NCBI RefSeq assembly: GCF_900115435.1
Contig: NZ_FOWK01000013.1
Span: 44,584-108,583 of the forward strand
Length of the DNA stretch: 64,000 bases
Direction of reading: 5' to 3'
Source: Prevotella sp. tf2-5
GTDB lineage: Bacteria; Bacteroidota; Bacteroidia; Bacteroidales; Bacteroidaceae
Both the position numbers and the translations under genes were made by a program. The stretch's first letter is position 1, and each line of letters opens with the position of its first letter. Below the pieces are notes generated by a model. It worked only from the letters and a program-made list of their open reading frames with translations. It searched no databases and was not told where the DNA came from. Below, in pieces: positions 35,201-44,207 of the stretch.

Positions 35201-35537
35201 GTTTGCAAATTTAAAGCAAAATTCGGCTAAAATATATGCATTGTCACATCTGTTTGCTAAAGATGAAATAGATAAGGAAATAATTTTTTGGCTAAAAAAG
35301 GAATTTTTTAGAAATTATGGTTATATTAAGTTGGAGAAGCCTTTTAAAATGGATGATTTTGAAGAATCTGTAAAGTCTTCCTCGCTGGACGTTTTCGACA
35401 AAATAGTGCTCTTAAAGCTAGTTAATCCACAATTCAGAGACAAAGAAATGTTGTCTTTAGCAATCGAAGAGTATAAAAAAATAGAGTCAGAACAACAAAA
35501 AGAGGAATGTCGAAATGTAATTATTTCTCTTTTTTAA
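32244..35537 (+). CDS. SMEK-NACHT NTPase (bacterial NLR-like defence protein)
   Basis: 1097 aa. Residues 1-95 look like the SMEK domain (YPSIDLRDQTKRIAIQVTSS, about 63-82), thought to be nuclease-related. A NACHT NTPase follows with Walker A GDPGSGKST (about 262-270), Walker B VLFDGLDEIN (about 341-350) and SSRIVGY (about 377). The remaining 650 residues are helical, probably the sensor. Bacterial NACHT proteins protect against phages by nucleotide-dependent oligomerisation. It stands alone, AT-rich compared with its neighbours, suggesting a separate origin. Confidence 0.75.
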   Translation: MNQQELLYRISQLFSRFTEQVKILNSNGDFSINVHAENILIKILNVIFDCELKNVNYEEKKNYPSIDLRDQTKRIAIQVTSSPHLEKIKQTLSGFIDNELYKDYDTLYIYIITEKQKTYKQSVLNDIIGSKFSFSAESIIDKTDLFIKLNKMNDIQKIKTVCQLLEKQFADNRGEYDKWNSYCKGLYEYDQYVTKLYTYFDVKGFSPRVNNTVVRLNIDKIYVPLTFKVDVSNNADEVSSKGGKFSCDIVTALENYERLVILGDPGSGKSTSLKYLAYSVCSQRAGSNELKSFIPVLIKATEYERYLSDTGRTLSEYIIDSNTKYGLLFSEGLENNELIVLFDGLDEINVTNKRHAVVDKINSFIAQYPKIKIVVSSRIVGYKETRLSFGFSHFEVEKFSDDQIFLFINNWYSSIAFYSDKNQDYASQEAENLYRSIKQNSSVYRLACNPLLMTIIALIYFQGCKLPEKRAQLYDISTSTLLDNWVQLRANQNNNIDRETLIELLAIIAFHIHENYASGLIPENELRAIIKKEYFKIYPYLSPKELKQDINDIVSFLREDAGFLFEKGYDENGLPLFGFVHLTFQEYYAAIEFKTKWKEGSIIANLKDYIYNYSWTEVIKLAASLFKLNEPGRFGRSSVTKFVSEILNVEELLPGTARPIQLVCQILNEDVEIEFDMLKTVVNNLFKLLSSIDTPKTGYHTGYISERCFAMLLTTTIYRKYILDRIDERLKSNTSPLLSERLISILMNSSDNQDVYDYLLSILHGNHVEMKEYMYEYRTVLPVAYIVKTSEFRSEIVKYVNSSEFSKKYKGHLPTQYCCCFNDDIENMLLSIKLISDDKIKKDLINFYVFSWGLGNVDNLKAYYEVVKKNYPDFNLKRIENQLVKLENYNSRGLEKYPILEINNTEIYRIITNTTSYAIMHKEEITILDSPFRPADFKPFLGNKSSSFAYFCNMVVAADKTDSKEILIHNNEELKLLMEYGHTIHWFANLKQNSAKIYALSHLFAKDEIDKEIIFWLKKEFFRNYGYIKLEKPFKMDDFEESVKSSSLDVFDKIVLLKLVNPQFRDKEMLSLAIEEYKKIESEQQKEECRNVIISLF

Positions 35538-35645
35538 ACTGATGCCATGGGACAGGCTGTGGCAAATTTGGGTTCTCATGACTTGCAAACTCGAATCAGC
35601 GTCCAAAGGTCGAGCGCATGAAGAATGTGATAAATTAGAAAGATA

Positions 35646-36539
35646 ATGTGCATTATAAACAAAAGGAAATTAGTTTGGATAAGAAATAATCTACTGGGCA
35701 TTATGTTATGCTTGGTATTGTTTTTGTTTTGTGCCAATCTTTTTCTTATATTTCTACCATATAGTAAAGAAGCCAGAGGTACTTTTGGGGATCAGTTTGG
35801 CGCAGTGAATGCATTGTTTTCTGGACTTGCTTTTGCTGGATTGATATACACAATTATGCTTCAGCGGAAGGACTTGAAACTTCAAAGGCAAGATTTGAAA
35901 CTTCAAAGGAAGGAACTGGAACTTACAAGAAAAGAAATGGAGGAACAAACGGCTGAGTATGAAAAACAGAATGAAACTCTGAAAATTCAGCGGTTTGAAA
36001 ATACTTTCTTCAATATGCTAAGCCAGTTTCAAGAAGTTGTGAATAATCTCAGTTATACGGGTCAGGACGGTATAAAGGTCGTGGGTAGGGAAATCTTTAA
36101 ATATACGTTTGTAGAGGTACCCCTTCATTCGAATATAAAAAGTGATAATCCATTTTTGGATCAGCAGTATATTGGGATAGAAGGAATTTTGACCTATCTT
36201 GGGTGGAAAGGTTATATGGAATCAGATATACCTACATATTATGACCATTATTTCAGGCTCTTTTATAGGATCTTGAAGTTTGTAAAAACATCGAAAGAAT
36301 TGTCGAACTATGAGTCAGAGTATAGATATACCTCAATTCTAAGGGCATTGCTCTCAAGATATGAGTTATTATGGATATACTACAATGGTCTATCGGACTA
36401 TGGAGAGGAAAAATTAAAGCCTCTTATTGAAAGATATGCGATGTTGAAGAATATGCGGGATGATCTTCCTATAACAGTAAAAGAGGATTTAGGAAGTTAT
36501 GCTAATTCGGCATTCGTGAAAACAATTCCAGAGGAATAA
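35646..36539 (+). CDS. Second AbiC-like membrane protein
   Basis: 297 aa with two N-terminal membrane helices (about residues 14-37 and 52-75) and a coiled coil built of repeated KDLKLQR units, then FENTFFNMLSQFQEVVNNL, the soluble block shared with the 28.2 kb protein. The coiled-coil repeat is also visible in DNA (two near-identical 21-base units at about 35874-35915). The large SIR2 gene starts 13 bases downstream, so the two may form one system. Confidence 0.7.
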   Translation: MCIINKRKLVWIRNNLLGIMLCLVLFLFCANLFLIFLPYSKEARGTFGDQFGAVNALFSGLAFAGLIYTIMLQRKDLKLQRQDLKLQRKELELTRKEMEEQTAEYEKQNETLKIQRFENTFFNMLSQFQEVVNNLSYTGQDGIKVVGREIFKYTFVEVPLHSNIKSDNPFLDQQYIGIEGILTYLGWKGYMESDIPTYYDHYFRLFYRILKFVKTSKELSNYESEYRYTSILRALLSRYELLWIYYNGLSDYGEEKLKPLIERYAMLKNMRDDLPITVKEDLGSYANSAFVKTIPEE

Positions 36540-36552
36540 TATTTATAATGAC

Positions 36553-39500
36553 ATGAATCGGAAAGAATTTCTGGATAATATAAAAAGATATATCGAGGTG
36601 GGCGAAATGTCTTTTTTGATAGGGGCTGGATTTAGTCGAAATGTCAACAATAATGCCTATCCGTTTTGGGGTGAACTTCTAGAAGATGCAGCGTGGAACT
36701 TATATGGCGACAGCGGTAAAGCTACTAAAGCAAAGAAACAGAAGGTGCTTAGAAAAGTCGAAAAAGAGTTAGGATATCTTGGCCTGGCATCTAATTTGGT
36801 GAAAAAAGCAGGCTATCATGAAGCGATAGACACGTATATTGAGAAAAGGACTCCTTATCTGAAGACTGTTGGAGGAAAACCGATGCTTTTCGTTGGCGGG
36901 GAGGAACAACGTGATGTTGTTCATTCTGAGTGCCATGAGCTCTTAAAGAAACTGAACGTACAGAATATATATACCTTTAACTATGATAATGCGCTTGAGT
37001 ATTTTCTGGGTGATGATGCTCGACAGATGTTGGAAGGTGAAATAAGACATTTGACGAGCGAATTAGACTCTTTGCTGGACCAAGAGAATACTGAGCAGGA
37101 ATCAAATGGTAACAAGGAGGAGGAAGAAAGAGAGAAGGCAAGAGAACGAAAGGCAAGAATAAGTGAAATTAACGACCTCTTAGAAACACATAGACGAAAT
37201 CTGAAGACATATTATAAGGTGGTGAAAGACTCTTATGATATTTCTTTGTCTGCTCGCCAGAAGAGCATCTATAAGATTCATGGAAGTCTTAGAGAACCAA
37301 ATGCTACGGATTATGGATTTGACGGTGATGCTCATACGCAATATATTATTACGCAAGAGGATTATGATACATATAATGACAAGCATGGTGCCTTTGTAAG
37401 TATGATGCGAATAGACTTGCTTAGAAATCGTTTCTGCATTATGGGAGTCTCTGGAGGTGATGCCAACTTCTTAGCTTGGATTAACTGGGTGAAAGATGTA
37501 TTAGATAAAACTAGGGTTCGCTTAGGGAATAGTGAGAAGCATCAGTCCTATTTCATCTACTCTGGTAGTGATGAAATGCCACAGGAGATGAAGCTGATGC
37601 TGAGGAATCATTTCATTGAACCTGTCATCTTGAAAGATTTGTTCCCGAACTGCTTAAAAGACGAAGAACGCATCAAGTCTTTTTTGGAATATGTGCAACC
37701 GGCAAACAATGATGATGCTGTAAAATTCAACGATTTGTGGAATAGCATAGACGTGATTCGAAGTCCACGAGGCGCAAAGAAATCTATAGTGGAACAGACT
37801 TCCATGGATCTGTTGCGTCTAGCAGAAGGTCATAAATTCCACTTACCTCAGTCTGCTGTCCATTATGTCGCTAACCATGTGCAGCTTTATAATCATGAAT
37901 ATCTGACGGAAAAATCGGAGAAGGCTGAGAGGGCTTTGTATGCAGCAGCAGTCCAGTGTTCCATGATTCCTATAGATGTGACATGTGGTAAAAACGAATG
38001 GGAGCAAATGGAAAGAGAGTCGGACCATGAGATAAAGGCGGCTTTCGATGATGCTCTTAGTCGAATAGTCTTGCTAAAGAATCTTCCTGTGAAAGGGCGG
38101 GCGCTGAAAGAGCTGGATGATTATACGCGTGTTATGTTGGGGCTTTTTAATTATCATTTCCCGACAGCTGATGATTTACTTTCAATGGCTGTTCGTACAG
38201 GAATAGATTATGTAAGGCAGTACACTTTGTTGACTTTGATTCGCTCGGAAGAGAAATCAACGACTGCATGTGAGGCTTCTGATTTTAATTCTTTTCAGGA
38301 GTTTGCCCTTGCAACTGATTGGCTGAGGATATTGAGTAATAAGCATCGTGCATTCAGTAAAAAGGTTGACGAATATAGGCAGCAGGCAAGGCTATTCTCT
38401 TTGAACGAGTATTGTCGTGCTTATCTGGAGTCCATGCGTAGGCATGAAGAGGTATCTACCTATGGTGACGTTTCGGAGACAATATATATGGATGGCTATG
38501 ATGCGGATGTTGTCAATGGGGCAGTTTTGTTGAATAGTTTCGTGGAACTGGGCGTTTGTTTTGCCAGTCGCTCGATCTTGAAGGATGCAGAATGGTTAGA
38601 GTTAGTTAGAGCCTTGAAGAGTCGTTACGGGGCTGTCTTGATATTCTGTACGATAGTACGTGGTGGAAAGACGAATGTGCTTAAGGCCGTGGCACAAGAG
38701 ATGATGTATGATGAACGTGCAAAGGACTTGCTGCCATCCGTAATTCAAAATATCATCGTATCGTTGGTGTCAGAAAATACGCCTGACTACTTGAAGGGTC
38801 GTATGGCGCAATTTGCAACAGAGATAATGCCTGCGGTGAATAAGAAATACTGGGCACGTCAACTGGCTGTTCATGCAGAGGGGATACTTGATGTGGCTGA
38901 CCGTTATAGGAGTATCTCGGATAACAATAAGTCCTTGTATAAGCTGGTGACACATGGGCTTGACAAAATCTCCTCAAAAGGGTTGAAGTTGAGGCTGCTA
39001 AAGCGTGTCCTAAATGTTAAGACGATAGATGATGACCTTACAGGGCGATTTAATTCTTTGGCTATATCGTCAGCCAAGGGACTTTCGGAGAAGGATTTTA
39101 AAGAGCTGGTTCATTTGTATCATACTTATGCTGATAAGGCTATCGAAGCCAACAGTCAGCAAGGATGCTTCGTAGCATTCAATATGATAAAGCTTCTGCC
39201 CAAGGATGAACAGGAGATAATGTATGGGAAATTTGAACAACGGGCTCTTCGTGATGGGTTCTTGATAGAGGGCTATGCATACAGGATTAAAGGCTATTCG
39301 ACATTGGTGTCTTCTTTTAAGGAACACTTTTTGCAAGGGGAGGACCTCTGGCACTCGGGTATTAACAATGATGGTGTTAGCATAGGACTAGGAAATGTGA
39401 ATGTAAGCACTATAGACAAATATCTTTCTTTTAATGAGAAACAAACTATGATGGTCTATGAAAACATGAAGGTGATTCTTGGCAAGATAGATCGGGTGCT

Positions 39501-40104
39501 GAATAAGCAGGGACGCTCAAAAGAAGATAATGGATGGCTGTCGGCAGAGAATAATTTCAGGGATATTGTGTCGGATATGCGTATATTTGTTCATCGTCAC
39601 AGAAAGCAACTCGGGCAGTGTCATGATTATCAGGATACGACGAAACTCCTTCTCGCTATATATGACCTGTGCTATTTTGGGAAAGATATTTATCAGCTCA
39701 TTGCCGACGATAAGGTGTATAGAGCTATCAGACGAATCATAGTTGAAATAGAGATATTTGGTATTGACAGTTTCCGTTTAGTATATGAACAGCTGATAGG
39801 CAGAATCATTGCCCACGGCACGAAAGAACTCAGCATTCTATTCAGACATATTGCATGGGTGACCAGGCGTTATGCGAAGTTTTTCAATACGAATGAATTT
39901 AAAGAGTTGCTTGCTGCGATTTTGAGAGTATATGAACCTTATTTCTCTCCGGTAGGAAATATGCAAAAGGCATGGGATATGATTGGCTGCGAGAAGGAGA
40001 TAGCCGAGAAATGTCTGATGGACATAACAGACACTCTAGCCAACTGGGGATGCAGAGATAAGTTCTGGAGTGGGTATAAGAGAGTGTATTATTATGAGAA
40101 TTAA
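36553..40104 (+). CDS. Large SIR2-domain defence protein
   Basis: 1183 aa. The SIR2-like NAD-binding site shows as SFLIGAGFSRN (about residues 19-29), IYTFNYDNALEYF (about 138-150) and IYKIHGSL (about 237-244). A charged insertion rich in Glu/Lys (about 160-215) splits the domain. The remaining 800 residues are helical and probably form a repeat-type sensor. SIR2 effectors in anti-phage systems deplete NAD+ in infected cells. It follows an AbiC-like membrane gene by 13 bases; whether they act together is unknown. Confidence 0.78.
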   Translation: MNRKEFLDNIKRYIEVGEMSFLIGAGFSRNVNNNAYPFWGELLEDAAWNLYGDSGKATKAKKQKVLRKVEKELGYLGLASNLVKKAGYHEAIDTYIEKRTPYLKTVGGKPMLFVGGEEQRDVVHSECHELLKKLNVQNIYTFNYDNALEYFLGDDARQMLEGEIRHLTSELDSLLDQENTEQESNGNKEEEEREKARERKARISEINDLLETHRRNLKTYYKVVKDSYDISLSARQKSIYKIHGSLREPNATDYGFDGDAHTQYIITQEDYDTYNDKHGAFVSMMRIDLLRNRFCIMGVSGGDANFLAWINWVKDVLDKTRVRLGNSEKHQSYFIYSGSDEMPQEMKLMLRNHFIEPVILKDLFPNCLKDEERIKSFLEYVQPANNDDAVKFNDLWNSIDVIRSPRGAKKSIVEQTSMDLLRLAEGHKFHLPQSAVHYVANHVQLYNHEYLTEKSEKAERALYAAAVQCSMIPIDVTCGKNEWEQMERESDHEIKAAFDDALSRIVLLKNLPVKGRALKELDDYTRVMLGLFNYHFPTADDLLSMAVRTGIDYVRQYTLLTLIRSEEKSTTACEASDFNSFQEFALATDWLRILSNKHRAFSKKVDEYRQQARLFSLNEYCRAYLESMRRHEEVSTYGDVSETIYMDGYDADVVNGAVLLNSFVELGVCFASRSILKDAEWLELVRALKSRYGAVLIFCTIVRGGKTNVLKAVAQEMMYDERAKDLLPSVIQNIIVSLVSENTPDYLKGRMAQFATEIMPAVNKKYWARQLAVHAEGILDVADRYRSISDNNKSLYKLVTHGLDKISSKGLKLRLLKRVLNVKTIDDDLTGRFNSLAISSAKGLSEKDFKELVHLYHTYADKAIEANSQQGCFVAFNMIKLLPKDEQEIMYGKFEQRALRDGFLIEGYAYRIKGYSTLVSSFKEHFLQGEDLWHSGINNDGVSIGLGNVNVSTIDKYLSFNEKQTMMVYENMKVILGKIDRVLNKQGRSKEDNGWLSAENNFRDIVSDMRIFVHRHRKQLGQCHDYQDTTKLLLAIYDLCYFGKDIYQLIADDKVYRAIRRIIVEIEIFGIDSFRLVYEQLIGRIIAHGTKELSILFRHIAWVTRRYAKFFNTNEFKELLAAILRVYEPYFSPVGNMQKAWDMIGCEKEIAEKCLMDITDTLANWGCRDKFWSGYKRVYYYEN

Positions 40105-40435
40105 ACAGATTTAGTTCAGAGTTTTAAAACAAAGTTGTAAATTTGCAAACGGGAAATAGAAGAAAGGACTTCGGATTTGGCGGGTTCATTGGGTACGGGA
40201 AAGGTGTGCCCGTAGGATTGGTGATGGAAGAGCTGAATATAAGCATGAGGTATTATTAAGACGATACGCCCTACATCTCTCCGCAGGGCTTGGTGACTAT
40301 CTCAACGGGTGGACCGTTGAGCACTGTTGGTATATGAGCATCCCCCGATTCAGCTTTTCGTGAGCTGGGTCGGGGGATGTCGCGTTTGGTCGGGGCTGGT
40401 CACTGGCGGCGGTTGCTGCCGACAAACTTGCGATC
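40105..40435 (+). other. Intergenic region with long hairpin
   Basis: No gene. At 40339-40379 a 17-bp stem (CATCCCCCGATTCAGCT pairing with AGCTGGGTCGGGGGATG) closes a 7-base loop. The two imperfect pairs are U-G when transcribed on the plus strand but would be C-A on the minus strand, so it probably acts in plus-strand RNA. It has no T-run. It may protect or end transcripts between the SIR2 gene and the convergent glycosyltransferase. Confidence 0.55.
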
Positions 40436-41422
40436 TTACTTTTTTAATGTCTTTACAATGAATTTATAGATTTCCTTTCCCCAATGGTTGTGGGGTAGGA
40501 GCATAGCTGCCCAAAGGAGTGTCTTCTCCTTTGGGTATTTCCTAAAAGGAAGGGCTTTACTGAAACGCTGGGCGGTGGCACGAAGATCTTTGGCTTTGCG
40601 GAGTCTCATGTAATTACGAATAAAATCCCTAACGTAATATGCTGCTTCTCTTCCTTCATCGTCAGGCGTGAAATTCATAGAGATAATATCATATACAATA
40701 CATTTCTGGCTTGATAACACTTCTTTTCCAGAACTACCGCAGATAGAATCTGGGCGTTGGTAATAAAAATAGGTAAAATCAGGTATGATATATATATGAC
40801 TAAGGTCTTTCATTGCAAAGAAAGTCCAAAGAATCTCTTCCCATATTTTACCTTCTTCGAATCTGAGGTGATGTTTATTAATAAACTCCCTGCTTATCAT
40901 TCTGTTCCAAGCTGAATACGGAATAAGGTGCTTTTTGTCGAAAAAGGTGTTGCGTACTTCCTCATGCGAAGTTATTATTTTCTTTGAACCACCCAATCTA
41001 ATAGTTTGGACTGATAGTCCTTCATCTGAAAATCGCATTGTTTTGCCAAGAACCATTTCAATGCTATTGTCATTCAATACAGGTGCCATCAGCTTTTCCA
41101 CGCAGTCATTGCTGATAATATCGTCGCTATCGACATAGAGAATATAATCACCTGTGGCAGCATCAGTACCAGTGTTCCTTGCTGCAGAGAGTCCTCTGTT
41201 ATGCTCATGATGAATGATACGGAATTGGATGGGACCGTCATAATCAGCAATCATCCGCTCACATTTGGCAATACTGTCGTCTGGGGAGGCATCATCTACC
41301 AGAATACACTCAAAGTGGTCGTAGGTCTGTTTAATGACAGACCTCAGACACCGTTCTATATAAGCCGAAACGTTATAGACGGGAATGATGATTGATATGG
41401 TGATACCCTTTTGTTGCTCCAT
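40436..41422 (-). CDS. Family 2 glycosyltransferase
   Basis: 328 aa on the minus strand. The GT-A fold is evident: ISIIIPVYNVSAYIERCL (about residues 9-26), LVDDASPDDS (about 41-50), GLSAARNTGTDAATGDYI (about 79-96) and the metal-binding DSDD (about 99-102). It transfers a sugar from a nucleotide-sugar to an acceptor, usually in polysaccharide or glycoprotein synthesis. It is transcribed away from the RiPP cluster from its own promoter, so a role in glycosylating that peptide is possible but not shown. Confidence 0.85.
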   Translation of the reverse strand: MEQQKGITISIIIPVYNVSAYIERCLRSVIKQTYDHFECILVDDASPDDSIAKCERMIADYDGPIQFRIIHHEHNRGLSAARNTGTDAATGDYILYVDSDDIISNDCVEKLMAPVLNDNSIEMVLGKTMRFSDEGLSVQTIRLGGSKKIITSHEEVRNTFFDKKHLIPYSAWNRMISREFINKHHLRFEEGKIWEEILWTFFAMKDLSHIYIIPDFTYFYYQRPDSICGSSGKEVLSSQKCIVYDIISMNFTPDDEGREAAYYVRDFIRNYMRLRKAKDLRATAQRFSKALPFRKYPKEKTLLWAAMLLPHNHWGKEIYKFIVKTLKK

Positions 41423-41430
41423 ATTGAGTG

Positions 41431-41438
41431 CAAAGTTA
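41431..41438 (-). promoter_or_regulatory. -7 box of the glycosyltransferase promoter
   Basis: On the minus strand 41438-41431 reads TAACTTTG, a perfect TAnnTTTG. It is only 8 bases upstream of the ATG, so the transcript would have almost no leader. Confidence 0.5.
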
Positions 41439-41479
41439 CGATTTTTTTCTTCACGTTACCATTTTAGAGACATTTTATT

Positions 41480-41510
41480 TGGTAGTTTAGCGGAAACTTT
41501 GTACTTTTGG
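41480..41510 (+). promoter_or_regulatory. Promoter of the RiPP cluster
   Basis: TACTTTTG near 41502-41509 matches the Bacteroidetes -7 element, and a TTTGG lies about 20 bases upstream. The precursor-peptide ATG is about 40 bases downstream. Together with the minus-strand box it forms a divergent promoter region. Confidence 0.6.
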
Positions 41511-41549
41511 GCCCGAAAAAGAATTAGTAACCCATAAACAAATAAAATC

Positions 41550-41699
41550 ATGGCAGAGAAAAAGAAATTTGAAAAGCCTCAGATGGAGGCTATCAAGCTA
41601 AATACGGAAGTACGTATTTTAGCAGGTTCGGGATGTTGTGATGGCTATACAGACTATGGCTCCTCTCGTGAATTTGAAGACCTCATTTTTGAGGATTAG
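41550..41699 (+). CDS. Precursor peptide of a radical-SAM-modified natural product
   Basis: 49 aa. The leader begins MAEKKKFEKPQMEAIKLN; the core-like part starts at LAGSG and contains Cys29 and Cys30, then DGYTDYGSS, and the peptide ends FEDLIFED. Lys/Glu-rich leaders running into an AGSG-type motif are typical of Bacteroidetes ribosomal peptides processed by SPASM enzymes. The gene is followed after 11 bases by a radical SAM/SPASM maturase and a PqqD-like protein. Modification type and cleavage site are not known. Confidence 0.7.
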   Translation: MAEKKKFEKPQMEAIKLNTEVRILAGSGCCDGYTDYGSSREFEDLIFED

Positions 41700-41710
41700 C
41701 TGTTTGAGAC

Positions 41711-43015
41711 GTGCAAATCATCGCTCCTGCAGCCTCGTTTGTTAATCAAGTAGTAGGCAAACAGCAACGCAAAGAGGGTCAGGTCTATCGCCTGATGACT
41801 TACGTAATACAATGCCCTGTCAGTGACGGGGTATTGCTTTATCATACACTGACGTGTTGTATGGTGCTGCTGACGAACGAAGAGGCTGCGCAACTTACTA
41901 CACAGCAGGAATTGATAGATAACTGGTTCTTAGTGCCTGAGCTGCATGATGACCGCATGTTATGTCAACAGATACGACAGACGGCGCAGTTGTTCATATC
42001 CCCTCAAAAAACTATCACAGGCTATACCATTCTGACAACAACTGGCTGTAATGCCCGTTGCTTCTATTGCTACGAGAAAGGTACGAAACCTGTTACGATG
42101 ACCACGGATACCGCCAGCAAGGTGGTTCGTTATGTTTTAGCGCATCGTGGGGAGGAGAACGTCAAAATCAGTTGGTTTGGTGGTGAACCGTTATATAACG
42201 TCAACGTGATTGACCAAATCTGCTCGGAACTCAAAGAGCATGATGTTCCCTTTAAATCGGCGATGATTTCCAATGGCTATCTATTTGATGCTGAGATGGT
42301 GCAACGGGCTAAGGACTTGTGGCAGCTGAAGCAGGTTCAGATAACGCTCGATGGTACAGAACAAACTTATAATCGCGTCAAGCGTTATATCTATGGCGAT
42401 GTGAATGCCTTTGAACGGGTATTGAGGAATATCCAATTATTGACGGATGCTGGTATTTGTGTTCAAATACGTTTGAATGTGGATAAGCACAATATCGAAG
42501 AAATGTCAGAATTGGTATCTTTGCTACACAAGAGGTTTGGGGTCAATAAGCGCCTGATAATTTATTCTCGTGAACTATACTGCAAGCGTACTCTCGAAGA
42601 TGCTGCAGCCCTTTACAACCAGCGGATGGAGTTGGAACGGCAGATAGATGAGCTTGGCCACAGAGGGAAGCAAGAGCTACAGAAAGAAATCAAACTGAGT
42701 CTTTGTATGGCGGATAATGATCGAAATGTGGTAATTATTCCTGATGGGCATTTAGGAAAGTGTGAACACTTTGTTGATCGTGAGTTCTTTGGTCATATTG
42801 ACAGCGAAGAAAAAGACAAGGAAGTGTTGCGCAGATTCAAGGAGCGTCCTGCCGACATTAAGGCTTGCAATACCTGTCCATATTATCCTCAATGTTTTAG
42901 ACTTAAGGTGTGTGAGAAGGGGGAATGCACTCCTGAATTACAGAAGGAAATGATTCATAACACCATTATGGCGATGAAAGACGAGTATGAGAGATGGAAG
43001 AAGGAAGATGTCTGA
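41711..43015 (+). CDS. Radical SAM/SPASM peptide maturase
   Basis: 434 aa from GTG 41711; an internal ATG at 41795 (MTYVIQ) is an alternative start. The radical SAM cluster motif is Cys113, Cys117 and Cys120 (CNARCFYC), WFGGEPL follows near residue 155, and the SPASM region near the C-terminus has CEHF, CNTCPYYPQC and two further Cys for auxiliary clusters. Family members make thioether, C-C or epimerised residues in ribosomal peptides. The substrate is almost certainly the 49-aa peptide immediately upstream. Confidence 0.85.
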   Translation: MQIIAPAASFVNQVVGKQQRKEGQVYRLMTYVIQCPVSDGVLLYHTLTCCMVLLTNEEAAQLTTQQELIDNWFLVPELHDDRMLCQQIRQTAQLFISPQKTITGYTILTTTGCNARCFYCYEKGTKPVTMTTDTASKVVRYVLAHRGEENVKISWFGGEPLYNVNVIDQICSELKEHDVPFKSAMISNGYLFDAEMVQRAKDLWQLKQVQITLDGTEQTYNRVKRYIYGDVNAFERVLRNIQLLTDAGICVQIRLNVDKHNIEEMSELVSLLHKRFGVNKRLIIYSRELYCKRTLEDAAALYNQRMELERQIDELGHRGKQELQKEIKLSLCMADNDRNVVIIPDGHLGKCEHFVDREFFGHIDSEEKDKEVLRRFKERPADIKACNTCPYYPQCFRLKVCEKGECTPELQKEMIHNTIMAMKDEYERWKKEDV

Positions 43016-43078
43016 TGTATGATGTAAGATGGCTGATGGCTGATGGATGATGTAATAACTAATAAATAAGATGGGAAG

Positions 43079-43342
43079 ATGAAACTGAATTATGAGTTTT
43101 CTATACAGGAGGTAGCTGATAAGTTCGTGGCTGTTGCCAAGAACACTGAGACGGAGACGGTTGAACAGGTGTTTAACTTGAATGAGTCGGGGGCTGTCAT
43201 CCTCAAGGCTCTCCAGGAGGGGAAGGATGTGCCTGCCATTGTGAGTCTGTTGTTGTCACAATATGATGTGGAACCTCAGGAGGCTGAAGATGAGGTGAAT
43301 GCATTCGTCAATATGTTGAAGGTGAATGGGTTGTGTGAGTAG
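43079..43342 (+). CDS. PqqD-like peptide-binding protein
   Basis: 87 aa with the winged-helix pattern of PqqD proteins: VFNLNESGAVILKAL (about residues 36-50), then a helix ending VNAFVNMLKVNGL. Such proteins hold the leader peptide for the radical SAM enzyme. A low-complexity GATGGCTGATGG repeat separates it from the maturase (43015-43070). Confidence 0.8.
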   Translation: MKLNYEFSIQEVADKFVAVAKNTETETVEQVFNLNESGAVILKALQEGKDVPAIVSLLLSQYDVEPQEAEDEVNAFVNMLKVNGLCE

Positions 43343-43578
43343 TTTTTTCTAATCTCCCCCGTCCCCTCTTTTCTAAAGTGGGGCTCCACCTCTCCCTATA
43401 TCCCCTCACCCTCAGGGGAGGGGAAAACTCGAAATCGCAGAAACCGCGATTTCTCCTAGGTTTTGGTATCGCGGGACGACGCGATGTCATGTTATTAATA
43501 AATCTTTGACTGAAGACAGGGGGACAGACAGTGTCTCGCATTGGGCAGCGTGAGGGAAAAATGAAAAAAGTGAAAGGG
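43343..43578. other. Intergenic region with hairpins and REP-like end
   Basis: Two hairpins are visible: AAATCGC...GCGATTT (about 43431-43453) and ATCGCG...CGCGAT (about 43468-43484). A GGGGGACAGACAGTGTCTC block lies near 43517-43537. A related GGGGTCAGTGTCTCGTC block occurs at 44205-44222, on the other side of the RAYT remnant, so the two probably mark the ends of a REP/RAYT insertion. Confidence 0.5.
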
Positions 43579-44207
43579 TTATTCCCCTGCTGTCCAGATG
43601 TGATGAATGACACCTTTTCCGATACCGGTAAGGCGTTCGAGTTGGCGCAGGGAGGCTCCACTGTCTTTGAGTTCCAGGAATATTTGTTGCTTGGTGGCAT
43701 CGTCAAGCAGCTGGAAGGCGCTACTGTTAGTGGCGCCTGTTTTTGTTTTTATAAGCATCATGACTTGGTCATCAGAAGGGCGGAGGCGTGAGGAGTCTTC
43801 AATATCGAGGCAATGGACATCATCTGGCAGAGGGACGTTGACCCATTCCTCGAGATCCTTGAAAGGAATACGATTTAAGACACTTCGTGTGTCGTAGATT
43901 TGAAAGACAGGTTCAACGGGACCATCGTATTCGCTCCAGCTGCTATATTCATAGTCTTTTACCTCAGTAACAATACCAGCTTTGACTGGGTTTTGGTGAA
44001 TGTAACGGAGCAGGGTGGTGAAATATTCTATGTCGTTAACAGGCTCACTTTTGAAACGTTCTTTGAAGAGGTGACCATCGCGACCATATTTGCGATTATA
44101 TTAATACACGTATGAACTGGCTATGCGCTTGATGGTGTCACCAACAGGCTCTTCTCGTTCACGGATTAGCAAATGAAAGTGATTTGACATCAAGCAGTAG
44201 GCGAAAG
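43579..44207 (-). pseudogene. Decayed RAYT (REP-associated Y1 transposase)
   Basis: The minus-strand frame reads, from about 44200, AYCLMSNHFHLLIREREEPV, then after an in-frame TAA near 44100 YNRKYGRDGHLFKERFKSEP, YIHQNPVKAGIV, and finally a helix-turn-helix end LRQLERLTGIGKGVIHHI with the stop near 43579. These are the HUH motif (HFH) and downstream blocks of Y1 transposases. The N-terminus is missing and the tyrosine region is interrupted by the stop, so it is inactive. Such enzymes mobilise palindromic REP sequences, and a palindromic module lies directly to its right. Confidence 0.75.
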
